A stretch of DNA of 64,000 bases from Pelotomaculum_C sp050950345 (GCA_050950345.1 JBMNHK010000008.1:62001-126000), one strand, 5' to 3'. Positions 9,426 to 17,864 are shown, numbered from the stretch's first letter. The notes: generated from the letters alone by a model not told the origin. Numbers and translations are program-made.

Positions 9426-10167
9426 CTCCCAGCAAGGCTACCATGCTGAGAATCTTTTTAAAGAACTCTTCAGTATTGCCGTTTGTCTCCAATTTGCCGC
9501 TGATCATCCCGTCTTTCAGGAACAAAACCCGGTCACAATAACTGGCGGCGGTGGCGTCGTGGGTTACCATCACCACCGTGGTCCCGTATTTGTTGCGGAC
9601 ATTCTGAAAACAGGCCAGAAGTTCGGCAGCTGCTTTGGAATCCAGTGCCCCGGTAGGCTCGTCGGCAAACAAAATTTTGGGGTCATTGACCAGGGCCCGG
9701 CAAACAGCCGCTCTTTGTTTCTGCCCGCCCGAAAGCTGGTAGGAATATTTATCCAGCTGGTCATCGATGCCAAAGAGTTCCGTCAGCTCCCGGACTTTGC
9801 GCAATATCTCTTCCACTTTCCTGTTGTTTAGGGTCAGGGGCAGGGCGATATTATCACGGATCGTCATATTATCCAGTAGGTTGAACTCCTGAAAGACAAA
9901 GCCGATCATATCCCTGCGAAACAGAGCCAGTTCTTTTTCCTTTACCGTGTTAATCTCCCTGCCGTCGATGATGACCTGACCTTTGGTGGGCTGATCAATG
10001 GTGGAAATGATATTAAGCAGGGTTGTTTTTCCGGAGCCGGACGGTCCCATGACGGCCACGAATGAGCCGGCCTCAATAGCAAAATTTACCTCATAGAGGG
10101 CCCGGCAAACAGCGCCCTGTTGACCGAAAAGCCTGGTCAAATCCTTCACCTCAATAATTGCAGCCAC
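9403..10167 (-). CDS. BceA-like ABC transporter ATP-binding protein
   Basis: A MacB/LolD-class ATPase with Walker A GPSGSGKTT, the Q-loop, signature LSGGQKQR, Walker B ILFADEPTGALDS and the switch histidine in MVTHD. I choose the GTG at 10167, which follows GAGGAGGAG at good spacing; a TTG at 10182 would place that site inside the coding region. It powers the adjacent permease. The 106 bases between it and the kinase gene hold a direct-repeat operator candidate, which fits the known arrangement in which the response regulator drives the transporter genes separately. Confidence 0.94.
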   Translation of the reverse strand: MAAIIEVKDLTRLFGQQGAVCRALYEVNFAIEAGSFVAVMGPSGSGKTTLLNIISTIDQPTKGQVIIDGREINTVKEKELALFRRDMIGFVFQEFNLLDNMTIRDNIALPLTLNNRKVEEILRKVRELTELFGIDDQLDKYSYQLSGGQKQRAAVCRALVNDPKILFADEPTGALDSKAAAELLACFQNVRNKYGTTVVMVTHDATAASYCDRVLFLKDGMISGKLETNGNTEEFFKKILSMVALLGGERNERL

Positions 10168-10240
10168 ATTACTCCTCCTCAAATCGTCCTTGGTATGATT
10201 CTATTGTAAGAATATGGCCACTTTGGTTCTATCGCTTTGG

Positions 10241-10271
10241 ATGACAATTTGGAGGTCCAAAATGACAATTT
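10241..10271 (-). promoter_or_regulatory. Candidate response-regulator operator upstream of the transporter genes
   Basis: The 10-mer ATGACAATTT occurs at 10241-10250 and again at 10262-10271, exactly 21 bases apart, two helical turns. The distal copy is part of a near-palindrome TGACAATTTCGTCA. A weak -10-like TACAAT lies about 30 bases downstream on the minus strand with no good -35, as expected of an activated promoter. Confidence 0.6.
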
Positions 10272-10273
10272 CG

Positions 10274-11320
10274 TCACTTTATGTGCCGGCGCTGCAGGTA
10301 ATCAGACAACTTATAAAAGGATAGGACGAATTCGGTATACACCCCTTGCTTGCTGTGCACATAGAGGCCGATCCCTAATTTGCCGGCCATTTTTTTGGCA
10401 TAGTACATGCCCATGCCGGTTGATTTGGTGCTGTTTCTGCCGTTTGTGCCGGTAAACCCTTTATCGAAGACACGGTCAAGTTCCTCTTGCGGGATGCCGA
10501 TGCCGTTATCTCTAAGATGCAGGTGATATGCCCGTTCATCCTCCCGGCTGTAGATGTTAATCTCTCCGTTTTGTCCCGTATACTTGCTGCTGTTGTTGAG
10601 GATCTGGGCGATTATGTAATGGACCCACTTTTTATCGCTGATGAAATGATACGGCTGAAGGTCATTCTGAATGCTAATCCCTTTATTGATCAAGAATTCG
10701 GCGTTATCGCCGATTGCCTCCTTAACAACCTGTTCCAGATTGACATTTTCCGATAGGATATCTTCGCTGTAATGATTAGCCCTGGTGATAAACAGGGCCT
10801 GGTCAATCCGGAATTTCATCTGTTCAATCTGGTATAGCAACTTGTTGGCGATTTCCATTTCATCTTCCAGGCGGTTCACCGCCATCTCACAGACAGAAAG
10901 GTTCACTTTCAGGTCATGGACGGTCTGGGTCAAGTAATCTTTTAAATCGTTCATCCGCTGCCGGTAGTCGTTTTCTTTCAGGCTGAAGTTCTTCTTTTCA
11001 TAGACAAGCAGTTCATGCATGAGACTGATGCCCGGAACGGTGTCTTCCCCTGTATCTGCAAGCTCTTTAAAAAGCCAGCCGGGATCATGGCCTTCAGCCA
11101 GCGCTTGCCTGACTTGGCCATAAGCATTTCCCATCCGGCGGAAGTGAAGAAAATACCCGGCTGCGGCCACGCTAATCACCAGTAAATCCAAATAAAAAAT
11201 CTCCCCCATAGTTTTAGCCAGAGGAGTACTTGTCAGCAATACCACATTGATCAGGATGATGATGCCGGCCTGACAGGCAATCCATTCCCAGTGTCCCTTG
11301 ATGTAGGCCATCGTCCTCAT
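10274..11320 (-). CDS. BceS-like intramembrane-sensing histidine kinase
   Basis: The 348-residue kinase has two membrane segments (about residues 16-34 and 42-60) with only a few residues between them, so it has no extracellular sensor domain. The H-box is TQTVHDLKVN with His at about 135, the N-box AQILNNSSKYTG, and the G-boxes DNGIGIP and STGMGMYYAKKMA. Kinases of this type do not bind drugs directly but are driven by their BceAB partner. Its ATG overlaps the stop of the response regulator as ATGA. The VHDLK H-box differs from the HEIKTP form common in Bce kinases. Confidence 0.92.
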   Translation of the reverse strand: MRTMAYIKGHWEWIACQAGIIILINVVLLTSTPLAKTMGEIFYLDLLVISVAAAGYFLHFRRMGNAYGQVRQALAEGHDPGWLFKELADTGEDTVPGISLMHELLVYEKKNFSLKENDYRQRMNDLKDYLTQTVHDLKVNLSVCEMAVNRLEDEMEIANKLLYQIEQMKFRIDQALFITRANHYSEDILSENVNLEQVVKEAIGDNAEFLINKGISIQNDLQPYHFISDKKWVHYIIAQILNNSSKYTGQNGEINIYSREDERAYHLHLRDNGIGIPQEELDRVFDKGFTGTNGRNSTKSTGMGMYYAKKMAGKLGIGLYVHSKQGVYTEFVLSFYKLSDYLQRRHIK

Positions 11321-12003
11321 AAAACAACATACCCCATTCCTTTTTTGGTGGTAATGAAAGAGGTGAGTCCCAGTTCCTCCAACTTGTTTCTCACGCGGTT
11401 GACGTTAACGGTCAGAGTGTTTTCGTTAACGTAAATCTCTTCGTCCCATAAACTCCTCATCAAAGCCTGCCTGGTCACAATTTTACCCCGGTTCTCCAGC
11501 AGGAGTTTTAAGATTTTTAGTTCGTTTTTGGTCAGCTCGCATTTTTTATCCTCATAGGAGGCCACAGCCTCCGAAAGATTAAGGTTAAGACCACGGTACC
11601 GCAGAATGTGTGCTTCCTGGAGATTATATTCATAGGTCCGGCGTATGACTGCCTGCAGCCTGGCCACTAAAACAGCATTGTCAAAAGGCTTCATCAAGTA
11701 GTCGTCGCCGCCGTTATTCATACCCATAATTACGTCCATACTGCTGTCTCTGGAGGAAATATAAACGATGGGGACAGCGGAAACCTCCCTGATCCTCTTG
11801 CACCAGTAAAAGCCGTCAAAGCTGGGGATATTGACATCCATTAAAACAACATGGGGCTGTACGGCCAGGAACTCCTCCAGGATGTTGTCAAACATCTGCA
11901 CGCTCCGGACCTCATAGCCCCACTTCATAAGCAGTTTGGAAATTTCCTCCGCCAGCATCCCGTCATCTTCAACCAGGTAGACGCGGTATGGTTCTTTGGT
12001 CAT
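11317..12003 (-). CDS. OmpR-family response regulator, BceR-like
   Basis: The receiver domain has the acidic pair in YLVEDDG, the phosphoacceptor Asp at about residue 56 (VVLMDVNIP), and the conserved Lys in YLMKPFDN. The C-terminal winged helix (residues about 130-228) contains CELTKNELKILKLLLENRG and NTLTVNVNRVRNKLEE. I choose the ATG at 12003, behind TTGAGGGA; a longer frame to 12111 has no such site. It is the first gene of the five-gene unit and presumably activates the transporter promoter through the 10241-10271 repeats. Confidence 0.93.
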   Translation of the reverse strand: MTKEPYRVYLVEDDGMLAEEISKLLMKWGYEVRSVQMFDNILEEFLAVQPHVVLMDVNIPSFDGFYWCKRIREVSAVPIVYISSRDSSMDVIMGMNNGGDDYLMKPFDNAVLVARLQAVIRRTYEYNLQEAHILRYRGLNLNLSEAVASYEDKKCELTKNELKILKLLLENRGKIVTRQALMRSLWDEEIYVNENTLTVNVNRVRNKLEELGLTSFITTKKGMGYVVL

Positions 12004-12131
12004 GCTGCATCCCTCAAGCATTTTTTGACTCAATCCAATTTTACCATATAAGAATACTTTAGCCTCTGTCAATAGTTCAGCAGCCGTATATCCTTGCGAT
12101 AACAAATTCAACTTCAGCCAATAGACATGAC

Positions 12132-12156
12132 AAAAACCGCTACATTTTTGTAACGG
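12132..12156 (-). terminator. Terminator-like hairpin upstream of the response regulator
   Basis: On the minus strand CCGTTACA-AAAA-TGTAGCGG (12137-12156, one G-T pair) is followed by TTTTTG. It points toward the response regulator gene, whose start lies about 130 bases further, so it is either a leader attenuator or a leftover terminator. Confidence 0.45.
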
Positions 12157-12294
12157 CTTAGATTATGACCTGTATGACATTCATTCGAACACTGGTTATG
12201 CATATTACAATTCTGTGCCACGATTGTACATTTTCTAGGGCACTTTAGGGTCAAACAGTGCAACACACAGCTATTCAACTATCGGGCAGTAAAC

Positions 12295-12346
12295 CTGGTT
12301 TCCGTCCCCTTAAAGGGGTCTTTTGTTTTTAATAAACAGAAACCAG
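12295..12346 (+). terminator. Nested inverted repeat with terminator core
   Basis: The core CCCCTTAAAGGGG at 12306-12318 is followed by TCTTTTGTTTTT, a good plus-strand terminator. It is enclosed by an outer perfect 8-bp inverted repeat CTGGTTTC (12295-12302) / GAAACCAG (12339-12346), so the outer stem would compete with release of the T-run. No plus-strand gene ends just upstream. The rest of the 12112-12599 gap holds the MntA promoter and nothing else I recognise. Confidence 0.5.
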
Positions 12347-12557
12347 TGCCAAGTGGTTCATTGAAAATGTTTGCGAAAATGGGATTTTATTCATCATTCC
12401 CCGCCCTTGGCTAAAATCCTCTTTTTATTTTATCCCTGGCATTCCATACCGCAGCAAAAGTTATCTTCCTTCTTGTATGTTAAACTGACAAGTACAAATG
12501 TATAGTAGAATAAAATTCATTTTGAATTACGTTTCAGACTGCCAGCCATTTTAACCA

Positions 12558-12566
12558 TGTTATAAT
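12558..12566 (+). promoter_or_regulatory. Extended -10 promoter for the mntA-hepT pair
   Basis: TGTTATAAT is a perfect extended -10 element (TGnTATAAT) 34 bases before the mntA start. There is no good -35, which extended -10 promoters can lack. Confidence 0.55.
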
Positions 12567-12599
12567 TAATTTAAGGATGAAAAACAGGAAGTGTGAACT

Positions 12600-13055
12600 A
12601 TGAAAACCACTGCAAAAACAAAAACAATTGAACTTGAAAAACTATTACCACAGTTAAAGGATATGTCCCGGCAGTATCCGGAGGTTGCTGCAGCATACCT
12701 TTTTGGGTCTTACGCCGGAGGACGCCCTACTCCACTCAGTGATATAGATGTTGGTATAATAATGGCCCGGGAATTACCGGATATGGAGTCCTTCCGCATT
12801 GAAATGAGCCTGACGGGAGAACTGGAAAAGATATTCCAAACCGACAATATCGACCTGGTAGTCCTGAACAAGGCGCCACTTCCCATCCAATACAACGCCA
12901 CCTGCGGCATACTGCTATTCAGTAACGATGAAGAAAAAAGATCCGATTTCGTAGAATACGCGAGAAAATACTACATCGATTGCCTGCCTATCTACCGTGA
13001 ATATCGTGAGGAGTTGTTAAAAAGGATTAGGGAAGGGAGAAAAACAGATGGTTAA
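12600..13055 (+). CDS. mntA: MntA-type nucleotidyltransferase antitoxin
   Basis: The 151-residue protein has the minimal nucleotidyltransferase signature: GS at residues 36-37 (YLFGSYAGG) and the catalytic DxD at residues 48-50 (PLSDIDVGI), with a third acidic residue in NIDLVVLN. In MntA-HepT pairs this protein AMPylates a tyrosine of the HEPN toxin and so neutralises it. It overlaps the HepT gene by 8 bases, the usual operon form. It appears intact, while its partner does not. Ribosome binding site is AGGAAG upstream of ATG. Confidence 0.92.
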   Translation: MKTTAKTKTIELEKLLPQLKDMSRQYPEVAAAYLFGSYAGGRPTPLSDIDVGIIMARELPDMESFRIEMSLTGELEKIFQTDNIDLVVLNKAPLPIQYNATCGILLFSNDEEKRSDFVEYARKYYIDCLPIYREYREELLKRIREGRKTDG

Positions 13056-13473
13056 TTTTCAAAAAATAGATAAGCAATTAAAAATGCTTGACAATTACTT
13101 GTCCATTTTAAGCCAACTCAGTAATATAAATCATAATGAATTCATTAATGACCCGCGCAATTACGGCAGCGCAGAAAGGTTCCTGCAGTTAGCAATAGAA
13201 ACCACCTTGAATATCGGTAACCATATCATATCCACCTACAATTTTGAAGCCCCCAAGGATTACTCGGATATATTCACTATACCTTGGAAACCACGGTGTC
13301 CTACCGAAAAATTTTGCTAAAGAATTAACCGATATGGCCCGTTTTCGCAACCGCCTGGTACATATTATTGGGAAATCGATACCAGTAGAGTTTATTCAAT
13401 AATACAAACAAAATTGAAGGACTTTGAGGATTTTAGAGGTTATATCTTAAGATTCTTATCAAAAGAGCAATGA
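13048..13473 (+). pseudogene. hepT: HepT (HEPN) toxin, disrupted by two frameshifts
   Basis: The first frame (13048-13320) reads as the N-terminal two thirds of a HEPN/DUF86 protein: RFLQLAIETTLNIGNHIIST is the classic helix. It then meets a stop. In the neighbouring frame the family continues as GNHGVLPKNFAKELTDMARF and RNRLVH, and after another shift at about 13365 as WEIDTSRVYSIIQTKLKDF to a stop at 13473. One extra C near 13283 and one missing T near 13365 explain both. The HEPN catalytic motif RX4-6H (RNRLVHxY) straddles the second lesion, so the HxY tyrosine that MntA would modify is lost. HepT toxins are RNases. Confidence 0.85.
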
Positions 13474-13800
13474 TAAATTGCACCACCCAAATTATCCCAT
13501 AGCTTCTATGTTGCACATGTTTTTCTTTAAGTACTACTCGTTAAGAAGCAAAACAGCTCCATCGAAAGCAATTGGCCACAGGAAAGACAGGCAAACTCCA
13601 GTCAACTTCAAATAAACCCTTGGGAACAATAGTAATAATATGGTTTTTGTGTCATAATATGAGAAACCGGTGTAAAATGATCATTTTGAAGTATGGAAAG
13701 TCAGGGAAATCAGCTGTTTGAAAAAACCTTCCAAAAGCATTTGTATGATTAAAAACGCCCATTACATATAGCTACCAAAATATCAAAGTGGAGGCTAAAT
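13474..13800. other. Gap upstream of the lipoprotein gene
   Basis: About 330 bases, AT-rich, without a supported reading frame. It must carry the promoter of the next gene; several AT-rich -10-like hexamers exist (for example CATAAT near 13652) but none stands out. Confidence 0.4.
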
Positions 13801-15447
13801 ATGATAAGTATAGCTGGTTTTAATATAAACCGCCGCAGGCTGGCACTGGTAGGCGTATTATTTTTTTGGGTTTTGTCCTGCTGTGTACTTTTGACAGGCT
13901 GCCTGTCAAAGCAGGATCCATCAGTAAATAGTTTCAGTTATGACGCGGAAAAATTGCTAAAACATAAAACCGCTTACGCGGGTGACAACAGCAAGGTGGT
14001 AAACCTTATTGGTAGACTGCCGTATGCAGATTTGCGCCTTGAGGTGTCACTGCAGACCGGGTCCGTTCCATATGGGATAACAGTTAATTACGATTTGAGG
14101 GGTGTCAATTATGACACCGCTGAGATTAAATCAGCTCTCCTGGATAATGCGGTATTAATGTTTGCCCTGATTGATAATGTTGATGTTATAACCTTTAAGG
14201 TCACAGAGCCGGACCAAACATTTGAATACCAGTTTCTGAGGACAGAATTGCAAACATATTTTGATCGTGACCTGCGGGAATACGCAAAGGACGTTAGCAG
14301 CCTTGAGGCATTGTTAAAGAATCTCGCCTTCAAGCTTTATGTTAACCCTGAAAAATACACACCAGCCATGTCCAGCACGCCGGGAATAGAAATAGCGGCG
14401 CAATACCGCGGTAATGCAGCGAAAGTCCGCTATGAGACGGAGGCCGGCTCGCTTTTTACCTGGGAGGTTGCCACCGGAGAGATTACAAAAGGTTTGCCGG
14501 ATATTGAACTGCCTCTGGGTACCCCGGTATACTGGTCGCCTCTTGATCCGGCCGGACAGGCCTCTATGGACAACAAAAGTGTTGTGACTGCCACGATCCT
14601 GGATGAAAATGGGCAAATGGTAGATGAAAAACAATTGACGATTGTTTACGAAGACTTTTATACCGTTGAGCCTTCGGTTGATATTGTAATAGGTATTGGA
14701 TCCGTAAATTCAAACCAAAAACCTGTTAATATAGATGACGCGGTAAGCCTGGCAATAAAATCCAGGAGCAATGCCTACGCGGATGGAGAAACGGCAACCG
14801 AAGGGCACATCATCCTGGATAGCGAGGAAAGCAACGGAAAGGTTAAAGTATATACGATAGCAAGCTTTGGTGCTTTCGGCTTTGAAAACGGTATTTTCAC
14901 CAAGATCAGCGGCAGTGGGGCTATCCCGACGGTAATGGTTTTTTCTAAGGATGAAAACGGCGGTTTTTCATTGTTAGAGTATAAAGAACCGGAGGATGGA
15001 GCCGGCTACGCGCAATCAATCAAAAAGATGTTTCCCCAAAAGCTGCAGGATAGAGTACTGTCTTCCGAGAAAGACTATGCAGAACTGGAAAGGCAGCAGG
15101 AGGCCCAGGCAGCTGATTATTTAAAGAGCATCGGAAGAACGGCGGAAGTCAACGCCTCCCGTGTGGAAAAGAAAACGGCCGATATTAACGTGGAAGCCAA
15201 AAATAAGCTCTTTTCCAAATACACTAAATATGATGCATTCCTTAACAACTGCCCGTACTGGATTGGCACCAGGGAAAGGATTGAGAACGGCACTAGGTAC
15301 ATCTATGAGACCTCACAGGAGACAACCGGGGACGGCCATGCAGTTATAGTTTTCCGGAAGACCGGAGATGACGGGGTGGTCGTGGAAGAACGCCGGTATA
15401 AGATCGTGGGAGACGAGCCGCTGCTAATGGAAGCGGGACTTAAATAA
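13801..15447 (+). CDS. Lipoprotein with DUF4825-like N-terminal domain
   Basis: The 548-residue protein starts with a signal segment and the lipobox LLTGC (Cys at about residue 34). Residues about 50-170 resemble DUF4825 (YDAEKLLKHKTAYAGDNSKV, VNLIGRLPYADL), a domain found alone in lipoproteins and at the end of BlaR1-like sensor peptidases in Firmicutes. The remaining 350 residues are predicted soluble and extracytoplasmic and are not recognised. ATG follows GGAGGCTAAAT. It stands alone. A role in envelope stress or sensing is inference from where the domain is usually found. Confidence 0.8.
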   Translation: MISIAGFNINRRRLALVGVLFFWVLSCCVLLTGCLSKQDPSVNSFSYDAEKLLKHKTAYAGDNSKVVNLIGRLPYADLRLEVSLQTGSVPYGITVNYDLRGVNYDTAEIKSALLDNAVLMFALIDNVDVITFKVTEPDQTFEYQFLRTELQTYFDRDLREYAKDVSSLEALLKNLAFKLYVNPEKYTPAMSSTPGIEIAAQYRGNAAKVRYETEAGSLFTWEVATGEITKGLPDIELPLGTPVYWSPLDPAGQASMDNKSVVTATILDENGQMVDEKQLTIVYEDFYTVEPSVDIVIGIGSVNSNQKPVNIDDAVSLAIKSRSNAYADGETATEGHIILDSEESNGKVKVYTIASFGAFGFENGIFTKISGSGAIPTVMVFSKDENGGFSLLEYKEPEDGAGYAQSIKKMFPQKLQDRVLSSEKDYAELERQQEAQAADYLKSIGRTAEVNASRVEKKTADINVEAKNKLFSKYTKYDAFLNNCPYWIGTRERIENGTRYIYETSQETTGDGHAVIVFRKTGDDGVVVEERRYKIVGDEPLLMEAGLK

Positions 15448-15470
15448 TGGGGGTGTCGCAGTACTACTTG

Positions 15471-15917
15471 TTAGTAGTTAGTGACACCCTCCATTTCAAA
15501 ACTATTAATCGCCCGGCGCACAAAATCCGGTACCGGTCTTGTTTTCTTGCTGTAAAAATCATAGCTGACATAAACATTCGTCGCTTTAAGAATAGTGTCC
15601 TCTTCCCCGCCTCCATCCCTCGTTATTACAAAACTCACCACAAAACTGGTGTTTTTTATCTCTTCCACCTTACACCATATATTTAACCATTCGTCCACTG
15701 TCGCCGGATTCACAAACTCGACGTTGATTTTTTTTAAAATATAAGCAAACTCGCCTTTTTTGGCCATTTCAGTACGGGGTAGCTTTAATCCCTCACCAAA
15801 GTACTCACTCAAGGCAATGTCCAGATAATGCAAAAAATGCGGGTGAAAAACAATTTCCGCGGCATCGATTTCTCCGAAACGCACCTTGAGCCGGTGTTTA
15901 AAACGATATTCCTGCAC
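15471..15917 (-). CDS. Acyl-CoA thioesterase, 4HBT/YbgC family
   Basis: A single hotdog domain: HRLKVRFGEIDAAEIVFHPH carries the active-site Asp region typical of YbgC/FadM proteins, followed by the long helix YLDIALSEYFGEGL and strands VEFVNPATVDEWLNIWCKV and FVVSFVITRDGG. It hydrolyses acyl-CoA or acyl-ACP thioesters in the cytoplasm. I prefer the GTG at 15917, preceded by AGTGGTGG, over a TTG at 15935 that lacks a site. It is convergent with the lipoprotein gene, 23 bases away. Confidence 0.88.
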   Translation of the reverse strand: MQEYRFKHRLKVRFGEIDAAEIVFHPHFLHYLDIALSEYFGEGLKLPRTEMAKKGEFAYILKKINVEFVNPATVDEWLNIWCKVEEIKNTSFVVSFVITRDGGGEEDTILKATNVYVSYDFYSKKTRPVPDFVRRAINSFEMEGVTNY

Positions 15918-16048
15918 TTTTGTACCACCACTCAATTATCCATAATAAATCAAGCATTATTATTTAATAATTTAACATATACTTAACAATTTTATCAGGT
16001 TCTTTTAATAAAGATGTTTTAAAATGAACATAATAATAACAGCCGGCA

Positions 16049-16135
16049 TTGACCGGATTGACATAGCAGTATAACAGTTCTTCCTTATCCTCCTCTCTTT
16101 TGGGCCCGCCTCATGCAGGTGGGTTCATTTTTTTG
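16049..16135 (+). ncRNA. Possible short untranslated RNA ending in a terminator
   Basis: A terminator with stem CCCGCCT/AGGTGGG (16105-16123) and tail TTCATTTTTTTG points along the plus strand, where no gene ends within 650 bases. Upstream, TTGACC (16049-16054) and TATAAC (16070-16075) could form a promoter, though the 15-base spacer is short. A transcript of about 55 nt would carry the C/U-rich stretch TTCCTTATCCTCCTCTC, complementary to GGAGG-type ribosome binding sites. There is no reading frame. Confidence 0.4.
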
Positions 16136-16213
16136 AGACGGCCTGAGCTATTAGCATCTTTTTAAAAAATGCAGGTGCGAATTAATCGCACCTGCACCGC
16201 AAAGCCAGGCTTA

Positions 16214-17134
16214 CTACTTCAGGAAACCTTTGAGAATAGTATCTTCAGCTTCTTCTTCCGTCAATCCCAGCGACATCAGCTTCATCAGCTGCTCACCGGC
16301 AATTCTACCTATAGCGGCCTCATGCACCAGCTGGGCTTCGGCGTGATTGGCAGCAATTTCAGGAATTGAGCGGATCTGAGCTTCGTCCATAATGATTGAG
16401 TCACACTGGACATGGCCACGGCAGCGTTCTTCACCCACTACCCGCGGGTAAAAAATTTGCCTGGACTTGTCCTGAGCAACAGAACGGGAAATCACCTGGG
16501 TGGTGGCATCCTGTCCGGCCAGTTCCACAGTTATTTTGGATTCGGCGTATTGTTCTCCGTCTGTCAGCAATCGTTCCGTGATCAGCAAATGAGCGTTTTT
16601 GTGCAGTTTTGCCTCCGTTTCCCGTATGCTGTGGTCAACACCGCGGATCTGGATCATCTCCAGTTCCGCAACACCGCCCTCCTCAATTTCCAGAACCGTT
16701 TTGGGATTGAGTATTTTTTGACCGGTTCCTTTACCTTCACCGTAATGTTTCTCCACATAGCGCATTTTGGCGCCCTTGCGGATAATGAAATTGTGGATGC
16801 CGTCGTGTCTTGCCGTCCCTTCACCGGGATTATGGATACCGCAACCGGCTACCACCAACACATCTGCTCCTTCGCCGATGTCAAAAGTATTGTAAACAAG
16901 GTCATTAATACCCTCTAGAGTCAAGAGCACGGGTATATGGACACTCTCATTTTTTGTGCCTGGCTTTACAATCACGTCTATGCCGGGCTTATCCGTTTTT
17001 GTTATTATTTCAATATTTTCAGTTGTGTGCCGGCTGATTCCTTCCCCATTTCTGCGAATATTATAAGCGCCTTGCGGAATGTCATGCAGATCGGCTACTG
17101 TCTCCAGTATATGCTTATCAATAGCACTTAACAT
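16214..17134 (-). CDS. sufB: SufB/SufD-like Fe-S cluster assembly scaffold
   Basis: A compact (about 307-residue) SufBD-fold protein, much shorter than classical SufB. It has the beta-helix core VLVVAGCGIHNPGEGTARHD, VEKHYGEGKG and RGHVQCDSIIMDE, and the C-terminal helices HEAAIGRIAGEQLMKLMSLGL then EEAEDTILKGFL. With SufC it forms the scaffold on which Fe-S clusters are built. Such minimal SufBC pairs are common in anaerobic Clostridia and archaea. I choose ATG 17134 with GAAAGGA at nine bases; ATG 17140 also possible. It overlaps the sufC end. Confidence 0.92.
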   Translation of the reverse strand: MLSAIDKHILETVADLHDIPQGAYNIRRNGEGISRHTTENIEIITKTDKPGIDVIVKPGTKNESVHIPVLLTLEGINDLVYNTFDIGEGADVLVVAGCGIHNPGEGTARHDGIHNFIIRKGAKMRYVEKHYGEGKGTGQKILNPKTVLEIEEGGVAELEMIQIRGVDHSIRETEAKLHKNAHLLITERLLTDGEQYAESKITVELAGQDATTQVISRSVAQDKSRQIFYPRVVGEERCRGHVQCDSIIMDEAQIRSIPEIAANHAEAQLVHEAAIGRIAGEQLMKLMSLGLTEEEAEDTILKGFLK

Positions 17135-17864
17135 CTTCATCAATCCTTTCACAGATAGGACGACACTCGCACACTTCATCCGTCATAATCAAGGGCAAGA
17201 TCTCCTCTTTGCTGCCTTTTTGGCCAATAGTCCCATCAACAATCAACACAATCTCGTCCGCCAGGTTGAGGATCCTCTCCTGGTGGGAAATGAGGACCAG
17301 GGTGGCATCTGACTCTGCGTTTAAGTTGCGGAAAGTCTCAGTTAGCCTGCTAAAACTCCAGAGATCGATGCCTGCTTCCGGCTCGTCAAATATGGCCAAC
17401 TTGAGATCCCGGGCCAACAAGGAGGCTATCTCTATGCGCTTCAATTCTCCGCCTGATAGGCTGTTATCTACTTCGCGGTCCAAATAATCCTGAGGGCACA
17501 GGCCTACCTTGTTCAGCAGGTTGCAATCAACGATAAACTTATCCTTCCCCCCGGACAGGAGCAATAGTTCTGCCACGGTCATGCCCTTAAAGCGGGGCGG
17601 CTGCTGAAAAGCATAACCGATGCCAAGTTGTGCCCGCTCCGAAATAGTCAGGTTAGTAATATCCCGGCCATTGAGCAGGATCTGTCCCTTTGTGGCCGGG
17701 TAAATACCCATGATAACCTTGGCCAGTGAAGACTTGCCGCCACCGTTGGGACCGGTGAAGACATATAGCAGGTGGTCCTCAAGAGTAAGGTTGATGTCAT
17801 GGAGAATCTCTACAGGGCCTTTTTCCCCTTCTAGCGTTAAAGATAAATTTTTGATTTCCAGCAA
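17118..17864 (-). CDS. sufC: SufC Fe-S assembly ATPase
   Basis: An ABC ATPase of the SufC class: Walker A GPNGGGKSS, signature NSLSGGELKRIEI, Walker B KLAIFDEPEAGIDLWS and switch ISHQE. SufC hydrolyses ATP to open the SufB scaffold for cluster assembly in the cytoplasm. I choose the TTG at 17864, behind AAGGAAGTG, giving the usual MLEIKNLSLTL start; an in-frame ATG at 17903 has no site. The last about 30 residues contain CECRPICERIDEDVKC, three to four cysteines not usual for the core family, possibly metal-binding. It is the first gene of a two-gene operon. Confidence 0.94.
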   Translation of the reverse strand: MLEIKNLSLTLEGEKGPVEILHDINLTLEDHLLYVFTGPNGGGKSSLAKVIMGIYPATKGQILLNGRDITNLTISERAQLGIGYAFQQPPRFKGMTVAELLLLSGGKDKFIVDCNLLNKVGLCPQDYLDREVDNSLSGGELKRIEIASLLARDLKLAIFDEPEAGIDLWSFSRLTETFRNLNAESDATLVLISHQERILNLADEIVLIVDGTIGQKGSKEEILPLIMTDEVCECRPICERIDEDVKCY

